Of a stretch of DNA of 64,000 nt, positions 11,194-18,837 are shown in pieces. The notes beneath the pieces were generated by a model. It made no database searches and was not told the origin of the DNA. It saw only the letters and a program-made list of their open reading frames with translations. This DNA comes from G963665495 sp963677785. Its GTDB lineage: Bacteria > Desulfobacterota > Desulfovibrionia > Desulfovibrionales > Desulfovibrionaceae. A program made the position numbers and the translations under genes. The stretch spans positions 1,364,001 through 1,428,000 of the forward strand of contig CAXXDH010000003.1 of assembly GCA_963677785.2 (NCBI GenBank), read 5' to 3'. How positions within the stretch are numbered: the stretch's first letter is position 1; each line of letters begins with the position of its first letter.

Positions 11194-13208
11194 GTTTCAA
11201 TCCGCACTCCCGCGGGGGGAGTGACGAAACAACGCTGGGGCTCCCGCCTGGCCGGCAGTGTTTCAATCCGCACTCCCGCGGGGGGAGTGACCTCCCGGTC
11301 TGGATCGCCAGCATGAATAACATCAGTTTCAATCCGCACTCCCGCGGGGGGAGTGACCAGTCACCGACACCATCAAAAACTGCGTCATCACAGTTTCAAT
11401 CCGCACTCCCGCGGGGGGAGTGACGCAGATACACTTGGAATTAGTCAAGATAGAGTTAGTTTCAATCCGCACTCCCGCGGGGGGAGTGACGTACTTTATT
11501 CTGACAGACAAAGAGGGCATGATTGTTTCAATCCGCACTCCCGCGGGGGGAGTGACCCCGGCCACGTTCAAGGCCAGGGATTCGACAATGGTTTCAATCC
11601 GCACTCCCGCGGGGGGAGTGACTAGTCCATGCTTATTGTCTTATCAGACTTGGTTGTTTCAATCCGCACTCCCGCGGGGGGAGTGACTCATCGTGGATCA
11701 AAACTCAGGCTTGGTCGCTGTGGTTTCAATCCGCACTCCCGCGGGGGGAGTGACCGCGTTCAAAGGTGTCCAACAGGTGCGGCAAATAGTTTCAATCCGC
11801 ACTCCCGCGGGGGGAGTGACGCGGTACAGACGTTGCGACGCGCCGTGGTCCACGGTTTCAATCCGCACTCCCGCGGGGGGAGTGACAGGTGAAAACAAGG
11901 TTATACAGTAGTATTAACTAGTTTCAATCCGCACTCCCGCGGGGGGAGTGACGCCGATGGCGTGGTAATTGTTGCCGTCGATGGAGTTTCAATCCGCACT
12001 CCCGCGGGGGGAGTGACCTATGGATCAGCCAGCTGTGAGGGTTGGGCAATGTTTCAATCCGCACTCCCGCGGGGGGAGTGACTGGATTCATATTGATAAT
12101 GCCCATGCCGAACCAAGTTTCAATCCGCACTCCCGCGGGGGGAGTGACGATCCTTGTTGTATTATCTGAGTATGCACGGTGCGTTTCAATCCGCACTCCC
12201 GCGGGGGGAGTGACCTTGTATAAATACCATACAGCTGTGCCATATCTTGTTTCAATCCGCACTCCCGCGGGGGGAGTGACGCAGATACACTTGGAATTAG
12301 TCAAGATAGAGTTAGTTTCAATCCGCACTCCCGCGGGGGGAGTGACGTACTTTATTCTGACAGACAAAGAGGGCATGATTGTTTCAATCCGCACTCCCGC
12401 GGGGGGAGTGACTCAATGGCTACTACGCCGCTGGTTGGCTTGCTTTGTTTCAATCCGCACTCCCGCGGGGGGAGTGACACACGAGACTTGGAAAATGTAC
12501 GCAGCTTGATAAGTTTCAATCCGCACTCCCGCGGGGGGAGTGACGTCAACGCTTGTCCTAGATAGTGCTTTTGATCAGTTTCAATCCGCACTCCCGCGGG
12601 GGGAGTGACTGTATACAGGGGCCAAGCCTGCGCCGCGTGTCCTGTTTCAATCCGCACTCCCGCGGGGGGAGTGACTTGCCGCTGCCAAGGCGTCAGGAAA
12701 TGCAGAACAGGTTTCAATCCGCACTCCCGCGGGGGGAGTGACGGGTGGCGCGGCCGAGGTCGTTGGTGTTGTCGATGTTTCAATCCGCACTCCCGCGGGG
12801 GGAGTGACTTATAAAGATGCTTTTAAAGCCAGTATAATTACTGTTTCAATCCGCACTCCCGCGGGGGGAGTGACGCGGCCACGGTGGAAAAGGTCAGGTC
12901 GTTGACGCTGTTTCAATCCGCACTCCCGCGGGGGGAGTGACTCGAACGTGGGAGCTATATTCCTGACGATTTCCTGTTTCAATCCGCACTCCCGCGGGGG
13001 GAGTGACGCGGGGTATTGTTTGACGCGCGAGGTGCGCTACGTTTCAATCCGCACTCCCGCGGGGGGAGTGACGTGTTGGGGATGGCCATGCCGTTGTAGG
13101 TCAAACGGGTTTCAATCCGCACTCCCGCGGGGGGAGTGACGCTGTATTTGTAGTAGGACAGGCAGCCCGTGACCTTGTTTCAATCCGCACTCCCGCGGGG
13201 GGAGTGAC

Positions 13209-13388
13209 TGCCGCGTTTTGGGGGGCTTGCCCCGCGCGGACTTTCAATGCTTGTATAGCGAACCTCCGTCAGAAAACGCAACACCGCAGCATATCGGGTT
13301 CACCTGTTTCTTTAACTCGTCTATTTTATTGTCAAAGAACGCTGCGCGAACCTCCCGGTGTTTTTACCACCACTTGGGGTTCGCGCTG
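13209..13388 (-). promoter_or_regulatory. CRISPR leader between cas2 and the first repeat
   Basis: 180 bp separate the cas2 stop codon from the leader-end repeat (13177-13208). On the minus strand it contains a TTGACA hexamer (13335-13330) in an AT-rich patch, a plausible -35 element, although no good -10 is clear. A 9-bp inverted repeat, GCGCGAACC/GGTTCGCGC, spans about 13344-13386 just after cas2. It could end the cas transcript or bind a protein. Its location and orientation match known I-C leaders. Confidence 0.75.
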
Positions 13389-13679
13389 TTAGACAATCAA
13401 CGGTCCTTCCATGTCCCACGAGGGTTTGGCCCCCACATGCTCGACACGCGGTCGCCAGTTGGCCCCCAGGCGGTAAAACCGCAGGCTGTCCTTTTCCGGG
13501 TTGATAATATCCAGCAATCTGGCCCGCAAGGCGGTCCATTGGGCCGGGTCCACAAGGCATTCGAACACCGAATACTGGACGCGCTGGCCATAATCCTGGC
13601 AGGCCTTGGCCACCTGGCGCAAACGCCGGCGTCCGGCCTGGTCTTCGGTGGATACGTCGTAGCTGACAAGCATCAACAT
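13389..13679 (-). CDS. cas2: CRISPR-associated endonuclease Cas2 (subtype I-C)
   Basis: 96 residues, normal Cas2 length. Cas2 dimers bridge two Cas1 dimers in the spacer-integration complex. The N-terminus MLMLVSYDVST is the first ferredoxin-like beta strand with the conserved aspartate; RYRQVAK-like and QYSVFEC segments follow, as in I-C Cas2. It is the last gene of the cas operon, starting 3 bp after the cas1 stop, and the leader and array lie directly downstream. Its GC-rich composition matches cas1 and cas4 rather than cas7/8c/5/3. Confidence 0.97.
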   Translation of the reverse strand: MLMLVSYDVSTEDQAGRRRLRQVAKACQDYGQRVQYSVFECLVDPAQWTALRARLLDIINPEKDSLRFYRLGANWRPRVEHVGAKPSWDMEGPLIV

Positions 13680-13682
13680 CCG

Positions 13683-14717
13683 CTACCTCCTGAAAAAAGG
13701 CGGATAGCCGTCCAAATCGCCCCGCAAGTGCCGCGCCAGCAAACGGGCCTGCATATGCGGCACCAGTCCCAAGGACATCTTTTCTTTAGTGAACGGGTGT
13801 TGCACCACTTCCTGTTTGCGGGTCTGGTAGGCAACCAGAACCGCCTTGCGCAGGTCGTCCTTCATGACCACCGCTCCGGACTCAAGAATGTCGAAATCCT
13901 TTTCCGCGACCTGCCCCAGATTCACCATGTTCAAAACAAGCCTGTCCACCAATACGGGGCGGAATTCCTCCATCACGTCCAATGCCAGGCCATGGCGCCC
14001 GGGCCTGTCGCGGTGCAGAAATCCCACGGAAGGATCCAGGCCCGTACTTTCCAGGGCCGAACGGATGTCATGATACAGAACGGTGTACAAAAAGGAGAGC
14101 AGGCAATTGATCCTGTCCAGAGGCGGACGGCGGTTGCGCCCTGAAAAGGCAAAGGCCTCCGTACGATGCAGCAGCAAGTGGTCAAACACTCCGAAATAGC
14201 AATTGGCCGCATCGCCTTCCAGACCGCGTACGCTGTCCACGGACTCCGGAGGACGAGCCAGCGTACGGATGTTTTCCGCCAAGTGATTGACGACGCTTTC
14301 CACTGCCGCAGCGTCGAACTTTTCGCGATGGTCCCGCAGCATACGCTGCAGCAAGGTTCGGGTGTTGACGAGTTTTCCGGTCACAAAGGCCGCGGACAAA
14401 TCCCTTGACGCTTCCGAATCATCCGCACGCCGGTACTGCTCGCGTCGCAGGAGAACATTTCCGGAAGCCGGTCCGCAAACGCGGGCCAGGAACCGGCCGT
14501 TTTCCGTGAGAAAACTCACGCTCAAGCCGCGTTCGGAACAATGGCCCATGAGAAACGGGCTCATGCCCACATTGCCGAAACAGACCACGCCGTCGAGCGT
14601 ATGCACCGGCACCCGCAGCCGCACTTCATTATCAATCCGCACCGTCACATTCTCGCCCTCCTTGGCCAGATAAGCGCCCTGGGTGGTGACGAACAGCGTG
14701 TTGAGGTGCGTTTTCAT
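13683..14717 (-). CDS. cas1: CRISPR-associated integrase Cas1 (subtype I-C)
   Basis: 344 residues, the usual I-C length. Cas1 is the metal-dependent integrase that inserts prespacers at the leader end. Metal-binding residues are visible: a glutamate in RGLEGDAANCYF, a histidine in VGFLHRDRPGRHGLALD, and the following acidic pair in MEEFRPVL. The frame is open 22 codons further upstream. MKTHLNTLFVT is taken as the start because its ATG overlaps the cas4 stop codon (ATGA), indicating translational coupling, and because known I-C Cas1 proteins start there. Confidence 0.97.
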   Translation of the reverse strand: MKTHLNTLFVTTQGAYLAKEGENVTVRIDNEVRLRVPVHTLDGVVCFGNVGMSPFLMGHCSERGLSVSFLTENGRFLARVCGPASGNVLLRREQYRRADDSEASRDLSAAFVTGKLVNTRTLLQRMLRDHREKFDAAAVESVVNHLAENIRTLARPPESVDSVRGLEGDAANCYFGVFDHLLLHRTEAFAFSGRNRRPPLDRINCLLSFLYTVLYHDIRSALESTGLDPSVGFLHRDRPGRHGLALDVMEEFRPVLVDRLVLNMVNLGQVAEKDFDILESGAVVMKDDLRKAVLVAYQTRKQEVVQHPFTKEKMSLGLVPHMQARLLARHLRGDLDGYPPFFRR

Positions 14718-15346
14718 AACTCCTCCAATTGCAGCTGCAAATACCGCCGGGCGGAAACACCGCCGCACACTTTGGGCAGGCATAACTCGCGTATGGAGCA
14801 GGACTTGCAGCGCGGATCTTTTTTCAAGGGCGCAGGCGTCCGGCCGGAGTCCATCAGCTCATGCAGTTCGCCGGCCAATTGCGCTGTCCTGCTGCGTAGC
14901 GCTTTGGAAAATGCCACCTGCTGTCTGCGCCGGGGCATACCGTAATACAAGGCCCCCTTGGGCACCTCTGTTTGCAGCATCTCTTCCAGACAAAGGGCCT
15001 GCGCGCACAATTGCACCCGGTCGCAATCATCCGCCTTGAAGGTCCCCCGCTTGTACTCCACGGGAAAAGGACGCCGCCCGTTCTGCTCCAGCGGATGCAT
15101 CTCCACAACATCGGCCTTGCCCACGAGTCCGAGCCGCAGCGAACGCAAGGGCAGCGCCCGTACGATACGGATTTCGCCCAGGGCTTCGGCGCCGCCCGCA
15201 TCGGTTCTGGCATGCAGTACGCGTCCTTCCGCCGTGAGCACGTTCTCCAGCCAAACCCGTTCCAGATGAATGAGCGCGCACTGGCGCGGACAAAACGCCA
15301 GATGCTGCAGGGCGGACAACGGCAGCAACTCGGACTCGGGGTACAT
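14714..15346 (-). CDS. cas4: CRISPR-associated exonuclease Cas4 (subtype I-C)
   Basis: About 210 residues. Cas4 trims prespacers and selects their PAM end together with Cas1-Cas2. The RecB-type nuclease core is visible (GKADVVE, then PVEYKRG). Four cysteines for the [4Fe-4S] cluster are present: one in AFCPRQC and three in CKSCSIRELCLPKVC. An in-frame GTG sits 6 bp further upstream (15352), but the GGAG at a proper distance favours the ATG of MYPESEL. It overlaps cas1 by 4 bp. It is the first gene of the GC-rich adaptation part. The gap to cas7 (15347-15380) marks the change in base composition. Confidence 0.95.
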   Translation of the reverse strand: MYPESELLPLSALQHLAFCPRQCALIHLERVWLENVLTAEGRVLHARTDAGGAEALGEIRIVRALPLRSLRLGLVGKADVVEMHPLEQNGRRPFPVEYKRGTFKADDCDRVQLCAQALCLEEMLQTEVPKGALYYGMPRRRQQVAFSKALRSRTAQLAGELHELMDSGRTPAPLKKDPRCKSCSIRELCLPKVCGGVSARRYLQLQLEEL

Positions 15347-15380
15347 GGGCACGGCTCCGTCAGATCAATCGTTGCTTTAC

Positions 15381-16199
15381 CTAAAAACCTGGGATTTCTT
15401 CTGCTTGCAGGCCTTGAAGTTGCCCCAAGGAATATGAACCATCCTCATTGATCTGCAAACTGCCATGAACTTTTGCTGAAGAATATTTTCCTGCTTTGGA
15501 ATCGTGGTCCCACCAAAGAACTTTGAGCACTGACATGCTGCCCTCCGGGCGGGCTGAAGACGCATCATTTTCAAAAAGAGCTGGTAAAATTTCCTTGATT
15601 GTTGCCGCATCTTCATCATTAAATCCGGTCTTTTCGGAAAGCTGTGGATTCATGCTGCCAAAGAAAGCGTAGACGGCATCATCCACCCGATGCTTCATGC
15701 CCATGGTATCGGGCCCACGTTTTTCTCCATCTTCTCCGCTGACGCTTTTGGTAATCTGAATACTGTTGACGCTGACAGGCTGCTGACTAAAGGCAGAATG
15801 GATGGAGACAGGACCTCTAATGGGAATGGAGACCCCTTCGCCTTTCTTTCCGGAACTGCTTTTGAAAGCCATCACCTGCCCAAAGGCCCGAACGTCAAAC
15901 CACGTACTGCAGGCAAGCTTGATTTGTTCGTTCTTATCTTTGGTTTTAGAAAGAACAGATTCGGCCCGCGCACGAAGGCTATTGAACTCATCTTTTTTAT
16001 TGTCATCGGACTGAACAAAAATATTGATATCCTTTTCCAGCAAACGATTCCGTATTTTTCGTTTAATGCAGACGTCGGAAACCTCGCCTAACCCTGCATA
16101 CGTCGTACGTGGACGATTACCATTGAGCGGATCTCCATTGGGATTGGCATTTTTGACTTTGAAAATGACTGCGAAATCGATCTTATGGCTTAAAGACAT
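15381..16199 (-). CDS. cas7: Cascade backbone subunit Cas7 (Csd2, subtype I-C)
   Basis: 272 residues. Cas7 polymerises along the crRNA spacer to form the backbone of the I-C interference complex. The N-terminus, MSLSHKIDFAVIFKVKNANP followed by NGDPLNG, is diagnostic of Csd2. The frame extends 74 codons upstream, but AAGGAG lies just before this ATG and the upstream part overlaps cas8c, so 16199 is the start. It follows cas8c by 10 bp. Base composition is clearly less GC-rich than cas4-cas1-cas2. Confidence 0.96.
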   Translation of the reverse strand: MSLSHKIDFAVIFKVKNANPNGDPLNGNRPRTTYAGLGEVSDVCIKRKIRNRLLEKDINIFVQSDDNKKDEFNSLRARAESVLSKTKDKNEQIKLACSTWFDVRAFGQVMAFKSSSGKKGEGVSIPIRGPVSIHSAFSQQPVSVNSIQITKSVSGEDGEKRGPDTMGMKHRVDDAVYAFFGSMNPQLSEKTGFNDEDAATIKEILPALFENDASSARPEGSMSVLKVLWWDHDSKAGKYSSAKVHGSLQINEDGSYSLGQLQGLQAEEIPGF

Positions 16200-16209
16200 G
16201 TCTCTCTCC

Positions 16210-18123
16210 TTACGATTGATTCGATGCAAAATTTTCATCCGGGAATTGGGAAGAAGAAGTTTCCTTTTTTCTCCAAAGGTCCGCCCGCTGACAATAAAAC
16301 CCCAACAAGAATTCGCCGGACAACGGGCTGTCATCGGAGAAATCCTCTGGGGCGAACAAATCGTATACTTCCTGCATTTCCTTGGTAAGCCAATGCAGCA
16401 GTCCTGGTTTATTTGCCGCAAGTCGATCCTGATAGGGGCGCAGGTCCGTACCTATTGTCCGCCAAGTGGAGTAAGGTCTTGCAGCAAAACGTTGCATTAA
16501 CCGGGCAGCGTTGGTGCTGCGCATCTTTTCCGCATCCGACAAAGCCGCCTGTTCGACATGGTCGGCCAGGGCTAGGAGCCTTCCATATGCATAACTTCGA
16601 GTCCGTCTTGATCGGTCCAGGCTCATGTCATATTCTCCTTTGTTGCAATAACGGTAAACTGCGCAGGCCACACCAAGCGTACGCTCCCACTCTGTAGAAT
16701 CCATGGCCCCACGATTACAGGCTCGGAAAACGCAGGAACCGACTAGATCTCTGTGAATGGGGACACCGTCAATAATGCAGGGCAACAATCTTTCTATGGT
16801 GGCTTTTCCCAATTTTTCATCCATGCGCCTTCCATAGGCGGCTTGCGCAATTAATTTGGGAGATGGCGCCCCTACAAATTTTTGTCCTTTTTCCGGAATC
16901 AATTCCCATGCGCATTGCGTATGCCATTGTTCCACGCGATCCAGATATTCAGATCCAGTCAACTCGCGATAATACTTAATAGCCATTCGGCCTGGAGTAG
17001 CCGAGTCCATTGCAAGGACTACCACCTTATCGGTGTCGCCAAGCTCGGATTTGAATCCTGATAGTTTTCTCTTGAAACGTTTAGCCACTGCCTGGCCACC
17101 TTCATACATATCAGTAATCACGGGCGCGGTATTTTCATCCTCAGCCATCCAGTCTGTGCTCGCGCAAGGATCCGGAATGGGCTTCCCGGACACGGCCCAG
17201 GCAACAACCGCCAAGCCGTTTTCCTGCAATCCCTGCCGAGCAAGAAGCCAGCGCAAAGCGTTGTGCGCCTTTTGGGTTACTTCCAATCCAACCCCGCAGA
17301 CTTGATCTGATTCGATAAACTTTCCACGAAAAGTAAATCCAGATGCGTCATTGGCGGAAATCAACTTGGCACCGTCACCACCATTACGAAGCCTTTTGGG
17401 ATGGTTGACCGCTAGCGAAGAGATTTCGCCAGTCACAAGGCACAGTCCTTCTTTGGAATCATTGTGTTCCATTGAATAGTCGATCCAACTTTTCCAAACG
17501 CTTTTATCTGTCCATAAAGCACTTTGCGGGTCACCTGGAGTCTCCACGGAAAAACGTATAAAAGCATCCAATTGATCTTTGATCTGATTATTTGCAGGGA
17601 GTACGGTGAAAATTTCCGCATCAGGCTGTTTTTGATCTGTTCTTTTCTTAAGCAACTTTCCGTCCATCCCTTTCTGCAAGACACCATAAACAACCAAATC
17701 CTGTATCAATTTTCCATGTTTCAGATACTGATAAACAGCTTGCACTTTTGGATGCGCTTGCGTAGAGCTACACCAATTTTCAAGTTGCTCAATGTATGCG
17801 TCATATCCGTTTCTTCCTTCCTCACCTCCGTAAATTATGAAATCTCCAGCTACATATTGCAGTTTATCAAACAAAGGATGCGGAGCTATTACCGCCCCGG
17901 CCCTACCTGCAGACTTTTCAGTTACAGGAATAATGGCCTTAGCCTCATTCTTGGAAATTACCGACGCGGCTCTAAAATTCCCCGTATCGTCGAGGACAAC
18001 ATGCACATGAGCATTTTGCTCCGAATGAAACAAAGGGAGTAATAATACTTGTTCTGTCAGCACACCTGCAAAATCATCTTTGACGTTCTCATACGTTTGA
18101 TAAAGCGATTTCATCCAGCTCAT
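16210..18123 (-). CDS. cas8c: Cascade large subunit Cas8c (Csd1, subtype I-C)
   Basis: 637 residues, slightly longer than typical Csd1. Cas8c recognises the PAM and starts R-loop formation. In I-C systems an internal start also produces the small subunit Cas11c; I could not single out that site. The N-terminus MSWMKSLYQTYENVKDDFAG and a SAMDSATPGRMAIKYYRELT-like stretch (VLAMDSATPGRMAIKYYREL) are typical of the family. Its ATG overlaps the cas5 stop by 4 bp, so the two are translationally coupled. It belongs to the AT-richer interference block. Confidence 0.96.
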   Translation of the reverse strand: MSWMKSLYQTYENVKDDFAGVLTEQVLLLPLFHSEQNAHVHVVLDDTGNFRAASVISKNEAKAIIPVTEKSAGRAGAVIAPHPLFDKLQYVAGDFIIYGGEEGRNGYDAYIEQLENWCSSTQAHPKVQAVYQYLKHGKLIQDLVVYGVLQKGMDGKLLKKRTDQKQPDAEIFTVLPANNQIKDQLDAFIRFSVETPGDPQSALWTDKSVWKSWIDYSMEHNDSKEGLCLVTGEISSLAVNHPKRLRNGGDGAKLISANDASGFTFRGKFIESDQVCGVGLEVTQKAHNALRWLLARQGLQENGLAVVAWAVSGKPIPDPCASTDWMAEDENTAPVITDMYEGGQAVAKRFKRKLSGFKSELGDTDKVVVLAMDSATPGRMAIKYYRELTGSEYLDRVEQWHTQCAWELIPEKGQKFVGAPSPKLIAQAAYGRRMDEKLGKATIERLLPCIIDGVPIHRDLVGSCVFRACNRGAMDSTEWERTLGVACAVYRYCNKGEYDMSLDRSRRTRSYAYGRLLALADHVEQAALSDAEKMRSTNAARLMQRFAARPYSTWRTIGTDLRPYQDRLAANKPGLLHWLTKEMQEVYDLFAPEDFSDDSPLSGEFLLGFYCQRADLWRKKETSSSQFPDENFASNQS

Positions 18124-18827
18124 GGCACTTCCTCCAACAAGCCGGGTTCCCGACTTCCTGCAGAACGAGGTGGTTCGGGAATCATTTCACGGACAAATTT
18201 GCGAATTGTACATTCTTCCGGCCTGGGGAATGTGATGACCCCACTTCGCATACGCGGCATCCAAAAACGTGTATGCAGCTCTTTGACTCCGGTTTCATCG
18301 GGATAATCAAAACCATGGAACATAAGCCCAAAGGCGAGTTCGTCCACATTCTGGTAGTGGCTCTTTCCTTCACCAAACGTACAGGGTTCCACGTACCCCT
18401 GGCATTCGCGTGTCCCGAGAAAAATGTCCCGCCTGCCACCACGATTAAGCATCCGGTTGGCAATCTGAAAATGCTTACCATCGCTTCGATCGCTTGCCAT
18501 ATCGGGGCGATACTCATTCCATTCAAAATGAGCCCGTACCTGATATTCAACATCTTGCAGATACGTATAGATAGCTAACGTATTTGGTTTTTTTCCTCCT
18601 ATGATTAGTGGCTTCATTCCCTTGGACTGGGTCCGGATAGAATTCATAATGCGTACCTTATCGATGTACCAAATCAACGTCGGCTTCCAGTAAATGGAGT
18701 GGGTTATCCCTTTCAGGGCCTCATATGTTGGAACCTGATATGAACATTTTTCACCTCCCATACGTGTCAACGGATCCGTGAACAGCGCAAAACGCCCATA
18801 GACCGTAAACTCGATCCTATTCTTCAT
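18120..18827 (-). CDS. cas5: crRNA-processing endonuclease Cas5c (Cas5d, subtype I-C)
   Basis: 235 residues. In I-C systems there is no Cas6, and Cas5c cuts the pre-crRNA repeat and holds the 5' handle. MKNRIEFTVYGRFALFTDPL, then the GGEKCSYQVPTYEALKGI segment, identify the Cas5 family (Gly-rich and PTYEALKG motifs). The frame opens 6 codons earlier (MFEGGH), but a strong GGAGG precedes the chosen ATG, and the longer form would overlap cas3 further. It overlaps cas8c by 4 bp and follows cas3 closely. Confidence 0.95.
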   Translation of the reverse strand: MKNRIEFTVYGRFALFTDPLTRMGGEKCSYQVPTYEALKGITHSIYWKPTLIWYIDKVRIMNSIRTQSKGMKPLIIGGKKPNTLAIYTYLQDVEYQVRAHFEWNEYRPDMASDRSDGKHFQIANRMLNRGGRRDIFLGTRECQGYVEPCTFGEGKSHYQNVDELAFGLMFHGFDYPDETGVKELHTRFWMPRMRSGVITFPRPEECTIRKFVREMIPEPPRSAGSREPGLLEEVP

Positions 18828-18837
18828 GTGGCCTCCT

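Larger units (their letters stand above)
1..13208 (-). CRISPR. Very long subtype I-C CRISPR array, leader-proximal part
   Basis: About 186 full 32-bp repeats (hand count) plus the last 6 bases of another at 1-6 alternate with 32-36 bp spacers. On the plus strand each repeat begins GTTTCAATCC and ends GGAGTGAC, with an internal CACTCCCGC/GCGGGGGGAGTG inverted repeat. Read on the minus strand it ends in ATTGAAAC, the 5' handle typical of I-C crRNAs. Transcription therefore runs leftward from the leader beside cas2, with the newest spacers near 13.2 kb. The array continues past the left edge. Repeats are nearly invariant. Exceptions are a seventh G at about 700, 6370 and 6968, a GC insertion near 8171, and an inserted A near 8963. 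An IS element interrupts it at 995-1912. All open frames across it (repeating PPRECGLK or NPHSRGGSD motifs) are artefacts of the repeat. Confidence 0.99.

Noticed and set aside
21..13139. Dozens of open frames with repeating PPRECGLK, PAGVRIET, NPHSRGGSD or RTPAGGVT motifs
   Set aside because: They are translations of the CRISPR repeat in its open frames and not genes.
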